NCBI GenBank assembly: GCA_049792815.1
Contig: JBARBG010000008.1
Location: 1-60,964 of the forward strand
Length of the DNA: 60,964 bases
Direction of reading: 5' to 3'
Origin: DAIDKA01 sp049792815
Lineage (GTDB): Bacteria > Pseudomonadota > Gammaproteobacteria > Steroidobacterales > Steroidobacteraceae
A program made the translations under genes and the position numbers. Position 1 is the first letter of the stretch, and the number at the start of each line of letters is the position of its first letter. Positions 25,200-34,800 of this stretch are shown here, piece after piece. The notes below the pieces were generated by a model. That model had not been told where the DNA came from, searched no databases, and saw only the letters and a program-made list of their open reading frames with translations.

Positions 25200-26906
25200 T
25201 TAGGTCTTGCGGGCCGACGCCGCGGCAATGCGGCGGTTGATGTTCCACTGCTGCAGCACGCCCAGCGTGGTATTCATCACGTAGTACAGCACCAGGCCCG
25301 AGGGCAGGAAGATGAACAGCGCCGACATGAAGATGGGCATGAACATCATCACCTTCGCCTGCACCGGGTCCGGGGAGGTGGGATTCAGGCGCTGCTGGAC
25401 GAACATCGCGCCGGCCATGAGTATCGGCAGGATGTAGTACGGATCGGGCGAGGACAGATCGTTCAGCCACAGCGCGAAGGGCGCCTGGCGCATCTCCACG
25501 CTCTCCACCAGCACGTAGTAGAAGGCGAAGAACACCGGGATCTGGACGATCATGGGCAGGCAGCCGCTCACCGGGTTTACCTTTTCCTTCTGATACAGCT
25601 CCATGGTGGCGCGACCCAGCTTCTCCTTGTCGTCCTTGTACTGTTCCTGGATGTTCTTGATGCGCGGCTGCAGCGCACGCATCTTCGCCATCGACTTGCC
25701 GCTGGCTTCCGACAGCGGATAGAAGATGAGCTTCAACAGGCAGGTGACCAGGAGAATCGCGACCCCCCAGTTGCCGGTCACCGAATGCACCCAGCTTAAG
25801 GCGCTGAACAGGGGCTGGGCGATGACGAACAGCCTGCCGAAGTCAGTCGCGCGCTGCAGGTCCGGGCCGACCGCGGCGAGTTGTGTCTGCAGCTTTGGCC
25901 CGAGGAAGACGGTCATGGCGAAGCTCGCCGAAGCTCCGGCCGGGACTTGCGCCGGGGACGCGCTGGTGGCGGCCAGCAGGTACTCATTGTCCCGGGCGTT
26001 CAGCGTGAAGCGGTAGTCGGCGTTCGGCGGCGGCACCACTGCGGTCACGAACTGATGCTGAATGGCGGCGATCCAACCATTCTTCACGTCGACCTTCAGG
26101 CGCTTGTCGTCATCGTCAGTGATCTTGAGCTTGCGGAAAGTGCCGTCCCAGATGGCCGGACCGCGGGTCGAGAAGCGCTCCGGGTTGGCGCTGAACATCG
26201 AGGTGTGCAGCGGCGGGTCATCGCGCAGTATCTGCGCGTAGGGCGTCGTGACCCAGGGCGCGTCGGAATGATTGTCGACGGTCTGGATGACGTTGATGGC
26301 GTAATTGCCACGATGGAAGACGAACTGCTTCGTGACCTCGACGCCCTGTCCGTCGGTCCAGTGCAGGGGCACACGCAGCTCGTCCTGGCCCGCCGCCATC
26401 TGAAAATCGGTCTGCGCACTGGTAAACGTCGCCAGCTCATCCAGACGCCTGGGGCCCGCGGGGCCTGACATGGCCACCTGCAGCAGGTACAGGGTCTCCG
26501 GGCTGTCGTGGTTTTCAAGGCGCACGCGCTGCGTCTGCCCCTTCGCGCGCGAATAGTCATTCAGGTCCGCCTGAACGATGGTGCCACCGGCGAGACTGAC
26601 GTACAGATCGAGCACGTCGGTGCGGATATGCACGGCAGGACCCGCGGCGGCGGCGGCGAGCGACCCGGCGGCAATCGGTGCGGTGACTGCGCCACTGGCG
26701 GCGCCAGCCGAACCGGCCATACCGGCCGGTGCACTGGCGCTGCTGGACTGCGGAATCTGCAACTCGAGGCTGCCGGCAGGTGCATGGGCCGCGGCGGCGG
26801 CAGTGGCATCGACGGCGGCGTAATCCTTGACCCAGGTCTGGTAGTTGAGGAAGAGGGCAAAGCCCAGCACGATCCAGAGCGCGTAGCGGGGATAGTTACT
26901 TGTCAT
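25200..26906 (-). CDS. yidC: Membrane protein insertase YidC
   Basis: 568 residues, the usual gammaproteobacterial long form. It has an N-terminal membrane helix (YALWIVLGFALFLNYQTW), an Ala-rich linker, a large periplasmic beta-supersandwich domain (about residues 75-340), and the conserved five-helix insertase core with FYPLSEASGKSMAKMRALQPRI, the hydrophilic-groove region and LVLYYVMNTTLGVLQQWNINR. It inserts and folds inner-membrane proteins alone or with SecYEG. The start overlaps the yidD stop by 11 bases. Confidence 0.96.
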   Translation of the reverse strand: MTSNYPRYALWIVLGFALFLNYQTWVKDYAAVDATAAAAAHAPAGSLELQIPQSSSASAPAGMAGSAGAASGAVTAPIAAGSLAAAAAGPAVHIRTDVLDLYVSLAGGTIVQADLNDYSRAKGQTQRVRLENHDSPETLYLLQVAMSGPAGPRRLDELATFTSAQTDFQMAAGQDELRVPLHWTDGQGVEVTKQFVFHRGNYAINVIQTVDNHSDAPWVTTPYAQILRDDPPLHTSMFSANPERFSTRGPAIWDGTFRKLKITDDDDKRLKVDVKNGWIAAIQHQFVTAVVPPPNADYRFTLNARDNEYLLAATSASPAQVPAGASASFAMTVFLGPKLQTQLAAVGPDLQRATDFGRLFVIAQPLFSALSWVHSVTGNWGVAILLVTCLLKLIFYPLSEASGKSMAKMRALQPRIKNIQEQYKDDKEKLGRATMELYQKEKVNPVSGCLPMIVQIPVFFAFYYVLVESVEMRQAPFALWLNDLSSPDPYYILPILMAGAMFVQQRLNPTSPDPVQAKVMMFMPIFMSALFIFLPSGLVLYYVMNTTLGVLQQWNINRRIAAASARKT

Positions 26907-27144
26907 GTCCGTTATGAGAATGCATGCAGCCAGTGGCGGGCACGGGGTCTATGCCACCAGGGTGCCAGGGATGGCAGCGGCCCAGTCTTCGCAGGGTCAG
27001 CCAACCACCGTGAAGGATACCGAATCGCTGGATGGCTTCGAGGGCGTAATTGGAGCACGAGGGATGAAATCGGCACTTGGGACCGAGCAGCGGGCTCAAA
27101 GTCCACTGGTACAGGCGGATCAGGGCTGTGACGAGGGCGCGCAT
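26896..27144 (-). CDS. yidD: Membrane protein insertion efficiency factor YidD
   Basis: 82 residues with the family core LIRLYQWTLSPLLGPKCRFHPSCSNYALEAIQRFG and HPWHPGGIDPVP, including the conserved cysteines. The family is a small membrane-associated protein that assists YidC-dependent insertion. The gene overlaps rnpA by 25 bases at its start and yidC by 11 at its end, the usual compact arrangement in this operon. Confidence 0.95.
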   Translation of the reverse strand: MRALVTALIRLYQWTLSPLLGPKCRFHPSCSNYALEAIQRFGILHGGWLTLRRLGRCHPWHPGGIDPVPATGCMHSHNGHDK

Positions 27145-27509
27145 TGGACTTTGACTTTATCCCACAATCCATCAAGGCTGGCGCGCAGCTCGGCGGCCGA
27201 GGCCTCCCGGGCGCGCGGCCGGGCGCTGACGACCATGTCGACGCCGGGTAGCTCGTGCTGATGCAGCCTGAACGACTCGCGGATCAGGCGCCGGATGCGG
27301 TTACGGGGTACCGAGCCGCCAAAGGGCTTCGAGGCCACCGCCAGACCCAGGCGCGCCTGCCCCAGAGTATTGGGGTGGACCGTCATTCCGAAATGGTTGT
27401 TGCCAAGTCGCTTGCCGTGGGCGTAGAGCTGATCGAATTCCCATTTACGCCGCAGGCGCCGCGCGGCGGGAAAGGTCAGTCGCTCGCGTTCGGCCTGGGC
27501 CACGGACAA
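27120..27509 (-). CDS. rnpA: Ribonuclease P protein component
   Basis: 129 residues. The protein subunit assists the RNase P RNA in 5' processing of tRNAs. The N-terminus has LTFPAARRLRRKWEFDQLYAHGKRLGNNHFGM, and the RNA-binding signature appears as GLAVASKPFGGSVPRNRIRRLIRESFR, where the second basic helix is diagnostic. It follows rpmH by 7 bases, so the two are co-transcribed. The C-terminus overlaps yidD. Confidence 0.95.
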   Translation of the reverse strand: MSVAQAERERLTFPAARRLRRKWEFDQLYAHGKRLGNNHFGMTVHPNTLGQARLGLAVASKPFGGSVPRNRIRRLIRESFRLHQHELPGVDMVVSARPRAREASAAELRASLDGLWDKVKVQCAPSSQP

Positions 27510-27516
27510 GGGAGCC

Positions 27517-27651
27517 TTAAGGAATCAGCTTCTTGCGACCTTTTGCGCGACGCCGATTCAGGACCGCTCGGCCATTGGCCGTGGCCATGCGGGCGCGGAA
27601 CCCATGGGTACGCGCTCGGCGTACTTTGCTGGGCTGATAAGTGCGTTTCAT
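27517..27651 (-). CDS. rpmH: 50S ribosomal protein L34
   Basis: 44 residues, MKRTYQPSKVRRARTHGFRAR and onward to RRRAKGRKKLIP, essentially the family consensus. The frame is open 57 bases further upstream, but that part has no L34 similarity, and the ATG at 27651 is the family start. It is the first gene of the operon running left from the origin. Confidence 0.97.
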   Translation of the reverse strand: MKRTYQPSKVRRARTHGFRARMATANGRAVLNRRRAKGRKKLIP

Positions 27652-27679
27652 CGTCTTACGCTTCCGAAGAGGGGCGGGA

Positions 27680-27708
27680 AGGCTACGTCCCGCGCCCAAG
27701 GGTGTCAA
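27680..27708 (-). promoter_or_regulatory. Candidate rpmH promoter
   Basis: On the minus strand a perfect TTGACA (27708-27703) is followed after 17 bases by TAGCCT (27685-27680), 28 bases before the rpmH ATG. The -10 is a weak match. The 144-base gap between rpmH and dnaA has no convincing DnaA box. Confidence 0.4.
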
Positions 27709-27795
27709 TATCGCCAGTACTTAAACCTTCGGTCTTAGGGGTAGACTGCGCCTCTTTTTCCTCAAGTTTGCGTGTCGGTAGGGGGAAGTCTGTCA

Positions 27796-29136
27796 GTGGC
27801 GTCTCTGTGGTCCATTTGCATTCAGACGCTTGAAGCGGAACTGGCTGAGCAAGAATTCAACACCTGGGTGCGGCCCTTGCAGGCCATCGAGGGTGAAGGC
27901 GTCCTGAAATTGCTGGCTCCCAATCGCTTCGTGGTCGACTGGGTGAACAATAATCTGCTGCGGCGAATCGGCGAGCTGCTGCGCGGTGCGACTGCGGGCG
28001 GCGCACCCATCATCACCGTGGAAATCGGCTCGCGGGTGCGTGCCGAACCCCCCGCCACCCCCGCGGTCGCGGCGCCCGTGATAGCTGCGCCGCGGCGCGT
28101 CGAAGGCCTGGTGGTCGGTGCTCGCCTCAACCCTGACTACGACTTCGCGAATTTCGTCGAGGGCAAGAGCAACCAGCTGGCCCGCGCGGCCTCCCAGCAG
28201 GTCGGCGAGAATCCCGGCAAGGCCTACAACCCGCTGTTTCTCTACGGTGGCGTAGGGCTGGGCAAGACCCACCTGATGCACGCCGTCGGGCACCTCATGA
28301 AGCAGCGCAATGGCGAGGCCCGCGTGGCCTATGTGCACTCCGAACGCTTCGTCGGCGACATGGTGCGCGCCCTGCAGCACAACACCATGAACGACTTCAA
28401 GGCGGCCTACCGGTCACTGGATGCGCTGCTCATCGATGATATCCAGTTCTTCGCCAACAAGGATCGTTCGCAGGAGGAGTTCTTTCACACCTTCAACGAG
28501 CTTCTCGAAGGCCAGCGTCAGGTGATTCTCACCTGCGACCGCTATCCGAAGGAAGTCAGCGGGCTCGAGGAGCGCTTGAAATCGCGCTTCGGCTGGGGAC
28601 TCACCGTCGCCATCGAGCCGCCTGAGCTTGAGACCTGCGTGGCGATACTGATGACCAAGGCGCACAACGTCGGCGTCGTTCTGCCTGAGGAAGTCGCGTT
28701 CTTCGTCGCCAAGCGCATCCGCTCGAATATCCGCGAGCTCGAAGGGGCGCTGCGCCGCGTGATCGCCAACTCGCGCTTCACCGGCCAGCCCATCACGCTC
28801 GACTTCGCCAAGGAAGCCTTGCGCGATCTGCTGCAATTACAGGCAAAACTGGTCACCATCGAGAACATCCAGCGCACCGTCGCCGACTACTACAAGGTCC
28901 GCGTGGCAGACCTTCTGTCCAAGCGCCGCAACCGTTCCATCGCACGCCCGCGGCAGGTAGCGATGGCGTTGGCGCGTGAATTGACCACCCACAGCTACCC
29001 GGAAATCGGCGATGCTTTCGGTGGCCGCGACCACACCACGGTGCTGCACGCCTGCGCCAAGATCGCGGAGCTGCGCACCTCGGACCAGAGAGTGAGCGAA
29101 GACTATTTAAACCTGTTGAGAACCCTGACGGGATGA
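27796..29136 (+). CDS. dnaA: Chromosomal replication initiator protein DnaA
   Basis: AAA+ initiator that binds DnaA boxes and opens oriC. From the GTG at 27796 it has 446 residues starting MASLWSICIQTLEAELAEQEFNTWVRPLQ (domain I). A GTG at 27772 would add 8 residues. Domain III has Walker A YGGVGLGKTHLMHA and Walker B LLIDDIQFF. Domain IV has the DnaA signature FGGRDHTTVLHACAKI at the C-terminus. It is the first gene of the dnaA-dnaN-recF-gyrB run. Confidence 0.96.
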   Translation: MASLWSICIQTLEAELAEQEFNTWVRPLQAIEGEGVLKLLAPNRFVVDWVNNNLLRRIGELLRGATAGGAPIITVEIGSRVRAEPPATPAVAAPVIAAPRRVEGLVVGARLNPDYDFANFVEGKSNQLARAASQQVGENPGKAYNPLFLYGGVGLGKTHLMHAVGHLMKQRNGEARVAYVHSERFVGDMVRALQHNTMNDFKAAYRSLDALLIDDIQFFANKDRSQEEFFHTFNELLEGQRQVILTCDRYPKEVSGLEERLKSRFGWGLTVAIEPPELETCVAILMTKAHNVGVVLPEEVAFFVAKRIRSNIRELEGALRRVIANSRFTGQPITLDFAKEALRDLLQLQAKLVTIENIQRTVADYYKVRVADLLSKRRNRSIARPRQVAMALARELTTHSYPEIGDAFGGRDHTTVLHACAKIAELRTSDQRVSEDYLNLLRTLTG

Positions 29137-29170
29137 TGTGGAAAGTCTGGGGACAATTCAGGTCGAGAAG

Positions 29171-29179
29171 TTATGCACA
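29171..29179 (+). promoter_or_regulatory. DnaA box, perfect consensus
   Basis: TTATGCACA matches the TTATNCACA consensus exactly and lies 35 bases after the dnaA stop. Confidence 0.7.
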
Positions 29180-29279
29180 CTCGGCTCACAGGCAATGAAC
29201 AGGACCGACCGGTACTTACCCGGTGACTCGGAGTGAATGCAAGTTCATGATGGTGATGGTCAGCCCGGAAGTTATCCCG

Positions 29280-29310
29280 GTATCCACAGGGCCTGTAGCT
29301 ACTACTACAA
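29280..29310 (+). promoter_or_regulatory. DnaA box with adjacent DnaA-trio (unwinding element)
   Basis: GTATCCACA (29280-29288) differs from TTATCCACA at one base. It is followed by GGGCCT and then, after TG, TAG CTA CTA CTA CAA. Read 3'-5' on the other strand these give GAT repeats, the DnaA-trio motif bound by DnaA on single-stranded DNA during origin opening (described for Bacillus and widespread). Confidence 0.6.
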
Positions 29311-29346
29311 TCTTCTTTTAAGAATTAAGACTATTAAGAGCACGCC

Positions 29347-30444
29347 ATGAAGCTCACTGCCGCACGTGAAGATTTCCTGACTCCGCTGCAAAGCGTTATC
29401 GGCGTAGTCGAACGCCGTCAGACCATGCCCATACTGGCCAACGTGCTGCTGTCAGTGCGTGAAGATCGGTTGAGCGTGACCGGCTCCGATCTGGAGGTCG
29501 AACTGGTCGCTTCGCGCCAGGTCAGCAGCCAGCAAACCGGTGATGTGACGATCCCGGGGCGCAAGCTGCTGGATATTTTCCGGGCGCTGCCGGAAAAGAC
29601 GGCGGTCACGTTGAGTGCCGAAGGCGATCGCGTGAGCATCCGCGCCGGGCGCAGCCGCTTTGCGCTGTCGAGTCTTCCGGCCTCTGAGTTTCCGGTGGTC
29701 GATGACATCAACGCGCAGCAGACGCTGACCATCAGCCAGGCCGATCTGCGCCGCCTCATCGACAAGACGCATTTCGCGATGGCGCAGCAGGATGTCCGCT
29801 ACTACCTGAACGGCATGCTGCTCGAAACCGAGGGCAAGACCCTGCGCGCCGTGGCCACCGATGGGCACCGCCTGGCCCTTTGCGAAGCGCAATTGCCGGC
29901 CATGGCACGCACTGCCCAGCAGGTCATCGTGCCGCGCAAGGGCGTTCTGGAACTGCAACGCATCCTTGGCCCGGAAGGGACGGTGGAACTGGCCATCGGC
30001 ACCAATCACGTTCGCGCCCAGATAGGCGAAATTCGCTTCACTTCGAAGCTGATCGACGGCCGTTTCCCGGAGTACAGCCGTGTGGTGCCGGCCAGCCCAA
30101 CCAAGAAGATCCACGCTGAACGCGAGCAGTTGCGCCAGGCTTTCCAGCGCACCGCCATCCTGTCGAATGAGAAATACCGGGGTATCCGACTGGCTCTGAA
30201 ATCCGGACTGTTGACGGTCCAGGCCCATAATCCCGAACAGGAAGAAGCGGAGGATCAGGTCGAGGTGAGTTACGAGGGGGAGGACCTGGAGATCGGGTTC
30301 AATGTGAATTACCTCCTGGATGCGCTGGGTGCGTTGGAGGGAGAGACGGTTGAATTGGGGCTTTCCGATGCCAACAGCAGCTGCTTGGTTCGTCTTCCGG
30401 ACTCCACGGATACCAAGTACGTCGTCATGCCGATGAGGCTGTAG
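29347..30444 (+). CDS. dnaN: DNA polymerase III sliding clamp, beta subunit
   Basis: 365 residues, the usual length, forming three repeated clamp domains. The N-terminus is MKLTAAREDFLTPLQSVIGVVERRQTMPILANVL. Conserved segments include TGSDLEVEL, ATDGHRLALCE and the C-terminal YVVMPMRL, part of the peptide-binding pocket for polymerase and other clamp clients. A probable parS site lies in the 42-base gap before recF. Confidence 0.97.
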   Translation: MKLTAAREDFLTPLQSVIGVVERRQTMPILANVLLSVREDRLSVTGSDLEVELVASRQVSSQQTGDVTIPGRKLLDIFRALPEKTAVTLSAEGDRVSIRAGRSRFALSSLPASEFPVVDDINAQQTLTISQADLRRLIDKTHFAMAQQDVRYYLNGMLLETEGKTLRAVATDGHRLALCEAQLPAMARTAQQVIVPRKGVLELQRILGPEGTVELAIGTNHVRAQIGEIRFTSKLIDGRFPEYSRVVPASPTKKIHAEREQLRQAFQRTAILSNEKYRGIRLALKSGLLTVQAHNPEQEEAEDQVEVSYEGEDLEIGFNVNYLLDALGALEGETVELGLSDANSSCLVRLPDSTDTKYVVMPMRL

Positions 30445-30463
30445 GGACGGAGGGGGTTCCACG

Positions 30464-30479
30464 TGTTCCACGTGGAACC
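30464..30479. other. parS-type site 1 (dnaN-recF gap)
   Basis: TGTTCCACGTGGAACC matches the Pseudomonas-type parS consensus TGTTCCACGTGGAACA at 15 of 16 bases. A further half-site GTTCCACGTG abuts it at 30456-30465. ParB would load here to form the partition complex next to the origin. Confidence 0.75.
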
Positions 30480-30486
30480 ATGATTC

Positions 30487-31578
30487 ATGAGCCTGGGCCA
30501 GCTATCCATTCAGAACCTGCGCTGTGTGCGCCAGGCTGAACTGGACCTGCACCCCGGCCGCAATCTCATTGTGGGCGCCAATGGTTCGGGCAAGACATCG
30601 TTGCTCGAGGCGGTTTTCCTGCTGGGCCGCGGCCGCTCCTTCCGCACTCGAAATTCAGAACGCCTGATTACGCATGGTGAGTCGCGGCTCGTGGTGTTCG
30701 GGCGGACCCTGCCGCCAGAGGATTCCAGCCTGGCTACGGCGCTGGGCATCCAGGTCACGCGGGGTGAACCCACGGTGGCCAAGATTCAGGGCGAGTTCAC
30801 CCAAACACTGGCAAACCTGTCGGAGGTCCTCCCGGTTCAGGTCATCGACCCTGGGGTGCACAAGCTGGTGGAGGACAGCGCCTTTCGCCGTCGACGTTGG
30901 ATGGATTGGGCGACGTTCCACGTGGAACATGGGTTTGGGGACGTCTGGGCCAACTACACCCGGACCTTGAAGCAGCGCAACGCGGCCCTGAAGCAGCTCT
31001 TGGCCCATGGCGCGGCAGGCAGCCCGCAACTGGCTGCCTGGGACATTGAGCTGGCCCAGCTGGGAGAATACCTGGCCCAGTCCCGCCGGCGCATGCTGGA
31101 GGAGCTGCAGCCGCACTGGCAGGAGACGGTTCTCGCTCTGTCGGGTCTGAAAATGGAGCTGGTGTACTTCCAGGGCTGGGCTCGCGATAGCACGCTCGCG
31201 ACCGCCCTTCAGACCTCACGTGAGCGCGACCTGGCCCGTGGCAGCACGCAGGTAGGTCCCCACCGCGGCGATGTGCTGTTGAAACTCAACGGCAGACTGG
31301 CCCGCGACACATTGTCGCGAGGGCAACAGAAGCTCGCGGCAGTGTCGATGATCCTGGCCCAGCTGCAGCTGCTGACCCGCATGCTGCCTGAACCCCCCAC
31401 GCTGCTTCTGGATGACCCCGCGGCCGAGCTTGATCCCGAACGGCTCAGTGCCTTCATCCGTGAAGTCGCGCCCCTGCGCTGCCAGCTGGTACTGACGGCT
31501 CTGGCTGCCGGTGGACAGCCATTTGGGCAGCCGGACCGGGTGTTCCACGTGGAACAGGGGCGCGTGCTGGAAGGCTAG
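30487..31578 (+). CDS. recF: DNA replication and repair protein RecF
   Basis: 363 residues. SMC-like ATPase that helps load RecA at gaps. Walker A is GANGSGKTS near residue 34, the signature is LSRGQQKLAAV, and Walker B is PTLLLDDPAAELD followed by a D-loop. The sequence carries two parS-type palindromes inside the reading frame; both encode FHVE (residues about 143-146 and 352-355), showing the coding sequence accommodates the site. The start at 30487 follows the dnaN-recF gap that contains the first parS site. Confidence 0.95.
   Translation: MSLGQLSIQNLRCVRQAELDLHPGRNLIVGANGSGKTSLLEAVFLLGRGRSFRTRNSERLITHGESRLVVFGRTLPPEDSSLATALGIQVTRGEPTVAKIQGEFTQTLANLSEVLPVQVIDPGVHKLVEDSAFRRRRWMDWATFHVEHGFGDVWANYTRTLKQRNAALKQLLAHGAAGSPQLAAWDIELAQLGEYLAQSRRRMLEELQPHWQETVLALSGLKMELVYFQGWARDSTLATALQTSRERDLARGSTQVGPHRGDVLLKLNGRLARDTLSRGQQKLAAVSMILAQLQLLTRMLPEPPTLLLDDPAAELDPERLSAFIREVAPLRCQLVLTALAAGGQPFGQPDRVFHVEQGRVLEG
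30914..30929. other. parS-type site 2 (inside recF)
   Basis: CGTTCCACGTGGAACA matches TGTTCCACGTGGAACA at 15 of 16 bases. It lies within the recF coding sequence and encodes part of TFHVEH. Confidence 0.75.
31541..31556. other. parS-type site 3 (inside recF, perfect)
   Basis: TGTTCCACGTGGAACA is a full 16-base palindrome identical to the Pseudomonas parS consensus. It lies 22 bases before the recF stop and encodes VFHVEQ. Confidence 0.82.
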
Positions 31579-31839
31579 AGGCAGCGACCTTGGGGCAGGG
31601 GGCTGCCTTCCGTCAAAATTGCGGGTAAGTGGGCGTCAAATATCCCGATCAGTGTCTAACTTCTGAGATATTGAAGCGAACGCGGCAAAATCGCCTCCGG
31701 ACCTGCCTCGGCGACCCTCAAAGGCCACCCCAACGACCAGCGCAGGGCTGCTTCATGACCCCGGCGGGCCCCTGAAAAACATAGACCAAACAAAGCCTTA
31801 TGCTGAAGGTTATCCATGGATCGGGAGGCTGCGGAAGGC
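31579..31839. other. recF-gyrB intergenic region
   Basis: About 290 bases separate the recF stop and gyrB start. A loose hairpin, AGGCAGC (31579-31585) with GCTGCCT (31602-31608), follows recF but has no T-run. I see no small gene or other clear structure before the gyrB promoter. Confidence 0.3.
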
Positions 31840-31845
31840 TATAAT
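31840..31845 (+). promoter_or_regulatory. -10 element of gyrB
   Basis: Perfect TATAAT 26 bases before the gyrB ATG at 31872. No convincing -35 is visible. A leader of about 20 bases is expected. Confidence 0.45.
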
Positions 31846-31871
31846 GGCGGGTCATCCAAACGAGCTTCCGC

Positions 31872-34800
31872 ATGGCGCAAAACGACGTCTACGATTCCAG
31901 TAAAATCAAAGTGTTGAAGGGCCTGGACGCCGTCCGGAAGCGACCCGGCATGTACATTGGCGATACCGATGACGGTACCGGTCTGCATCACATGGTGTTC
32001 GAGGTCGTCGATAACTCCATCGACGAGGCCCTGGCGGGTTACTGCGACCGGGTACAGGTCACGATTCACGCCGACGAAAGCGTCACGGTTACCGACAATG
32101 GCCGCGGGATTCCGGTGGATATCCACCCCGAGGAGGGCGTCTCGGCGGCCGAAGTCATCATGACCGTGCTGCACTCGGGCGGGAAGTTCGATGACACCTC
32201 GTACAAGGTCTCAGGCGGTCTGCACGGCGTCGGTGTGTCAGTCGTCAACGCCCTGTCCGACTACCTGCTGCTCACCGTCTGTCGTGACGGCCTGATGCAT
32301 CAGCAGGAATACCACCTGGGCGAACCGGCGGCACCGATGAAGATCGTCGGTCCGACCACGGAGCGCGGCACCGTCATCCGCTTCAGGCCCAGTGCGCAGA
32401 TCTTCACCAACATCCAGTTTCATTTCGACATCCTCGCCAAACGACTGCGCGAGCTGTCGTTCCTGAACTCCGGTGTGCGCATCGAGTTCAACGATGAGCG
32501 CGAAACGAAAACTGAAGTCTTCCAGCACGAGGGCGGACTGCAGGCCTTCGTGAAGTATTTGAACCGCACCCGCACGCCGGTCCACGATTCGGTGTTCTGG
32601 TTTCGCACCCAGGATGGTCCGGTCAGCGTCGAGGTGGCAATACAGTGGAATGACTCCTACCAGGAGAGCATGTACTGCTACACCAACAACATTCCGCAGA
32701 AGGACGGCGGCACCCACCTCGCAGGCTTCCGCAGCGCACTCACGCGCACGCTGAACGACTACATCGAGAAGGAACTCTCGGCGAAGAAGGACAAGCTCGA
32801 CACCACCGGCGATGACTCGCGCGAGGGCCTCACGGCCATCCTGTCCGTCAAACTCCCGGATCCGAAGTTCTCCTCGCAGACCAAGGACAAGCTGGTCTCG
32901 AGCGAGCTGAAAGGCATCGTGGAGTCGGCTCTGAACCAGAAGCTCGGTGAATTTCTACTGGAGCACCCGACTGAGGCCCGGCTGATCGTCAACAAGATCA
33001 TCGAGGCCGCGCGCGCCCGCGAGGCCGCGCGCAAGGCGCGGGAAATGACCCGTCGTAAGGGCGCACTCGACATTGCGGGCCTGCCCGGCAAGCTCGCCGA
33101 CTGCCAGGAGAAGGATCCGGCGCTGTCTGAAATCTTCATCGTCGAGGGCGACTCGGCCGGAGGATCCGCCAAGCAGGGCCGCGACCGGCGCACCCAGGCC
33201 ATTCTGCCGCTCAAGGGCAAGATCCTGAACGTCGAGAAGGCGCGCTTCGACAAGATGCTGGGGTCCGCGGAAGTCGGCACGCTCATCACCGCGTTGGGCT
33301 GTGGCATCGGCCGTGATGACTTCGACATCGCGAAGCTGCGCTATCACCGCATCATCATCATGAGCGTCGACGGCGACGATCATGTGTTCGTACGGGACGC
33401 AGGCCAGGGCACCCGCATGGTGCGCATCGGCGAATTCATCGATCGGGCGCTCGAGGGCACACCACCAGGGGCGGGCGGGGTAACGAAGCTTACGGGCGCA
33501 CCGCTCGGCGAAGTGCTCTGTTTCGGTGTGGACAATCGCGCGATCCGCTTTCGGCCCATCAAGGGCGTTATCCGCCACCCGCTGGACGAGAAGCTGTTCA
33601 AGGTGCGCACCGCCTACGGACGTTCCGTGCGCGTGACCTCAAGTCACAGCGTCTTTGTGCACGAAGCGGGCGCCATCCGGCTGAAAAAGGGCGCTGACCT
33701 TAGCGTCGGCGATCGGGTGGTGGCGCCACGCCGGCTGCCATTGCCGACCAGCGCGCCAGCGCGTCTGGACATCCTGCGAGTGCTGCACGCCGAACCGTCG
33801 GCCGCACGTCACCTCTGGCTGCGAGGGCCGGCTGCCGAAGCTTTGCTGCGACGACGGGTCGAGGCGCGGCACGTGGGGCGCGCCGAACTCACCGAGCCGC
33901 GAGTCGCGGTTCCCGCCACGGTGCGTGACGAGCTCGCGGAACGACGCCGCACCTCAGGCGTGTCAAACGCCGCGCTGTGCGCGGCCATCGGCATTCGTCA
34001 GCCGTGCACGTTTTACGCTTGGGAACGGGGCGCGCAGCGTCCGACCGTGACTCACTTCCACAGCTACTTGCAGGCGCTCGGTGCGGACGTGGCAACCGTC
34101 ATGGATAAGGTTGCCGTCGGTGAGAGCCGTCTGCAGCATCAATGGACCACGCAATACCGCGGCTCGGGTGCGAACGAGGTGCGTCCCTGGGTCAGGCTCG
34201 CCGAGATCAGCGCCGAGGAGATTGACTTCCTCGATGCGCGGGACGATGTGATGCTGTCGGCGGAGCACTATGCGGACCAGGCGCTCGCGCGCTACCTGAC
34301 GGTGGACGAAGATCTCCTGACCCTGCTCGGCTTTTACCTGGCTGAGGGCTCATGCTCTGCCCGCAATGGCATCCGTCTGTCGATCGGCGCCGGTAACAGC
34401 CGCTTCACAGACGAGATGGCGCAGCGCATGCAGCGCGTGTTCGGCATCGCACCGCAATTGCACAGCTCGGCTAACCGCTGCTCGGAGCTGAAGCTGGTGC
34501 ATCGAGTTGCCGCACTGGCCTGGCAACAGCTGTTCGGGTTTGCCGGTGCAGAATCACATTCGAAGCGCATCCCAGATCTAGTCTTCAATGTGTCGGAAGA
34601 CCTGCGGGCTGCATTCCTGCGCGGCTACCTGCTCGGCGACGGCACGGTAAGCGGCGGTCATGTTGTCTGGGGCACGAGCTCATATGACATCGCCAGCGGC
34701 GTCATGTACCTGCTCTCGAGCCTCGGCACCGTTGCGTCGCTTTCCGAGCACCAGCCCGACGGTGTCGTGCGCATGATCCGCGGCACGCCGTGCAAGACGG

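Larger units (their letters stand above)
29137..29346 (+). other. Probable oriC (dnaA-dnaN intergenic region)
   Basis: 210 bases without a gene. It holds a consensus DnaA box TTATGCACA (29171-29179), a degenerate TTATCCCGG (29272-29280), a one-mismatch box GTATCCACA (29280-29288), a short GC stretch GGGCCT (29289-29294), CTA triplets (29299-29307) and an A+T-rich run to 29340. The order box / GC cluster / triplets matches the bacterial basal unwinding element. The 144-base gap on the other side of dnaA lacks boxes, so this gap is the better origin candidate. Confidence 0.65.

Noticed and set aside
27652..27795. rpmH-dnaA gap as the origin
   Set aside because: No DnaA box or A+T-rich element found; the dnaA-dnaN gap is better supported.
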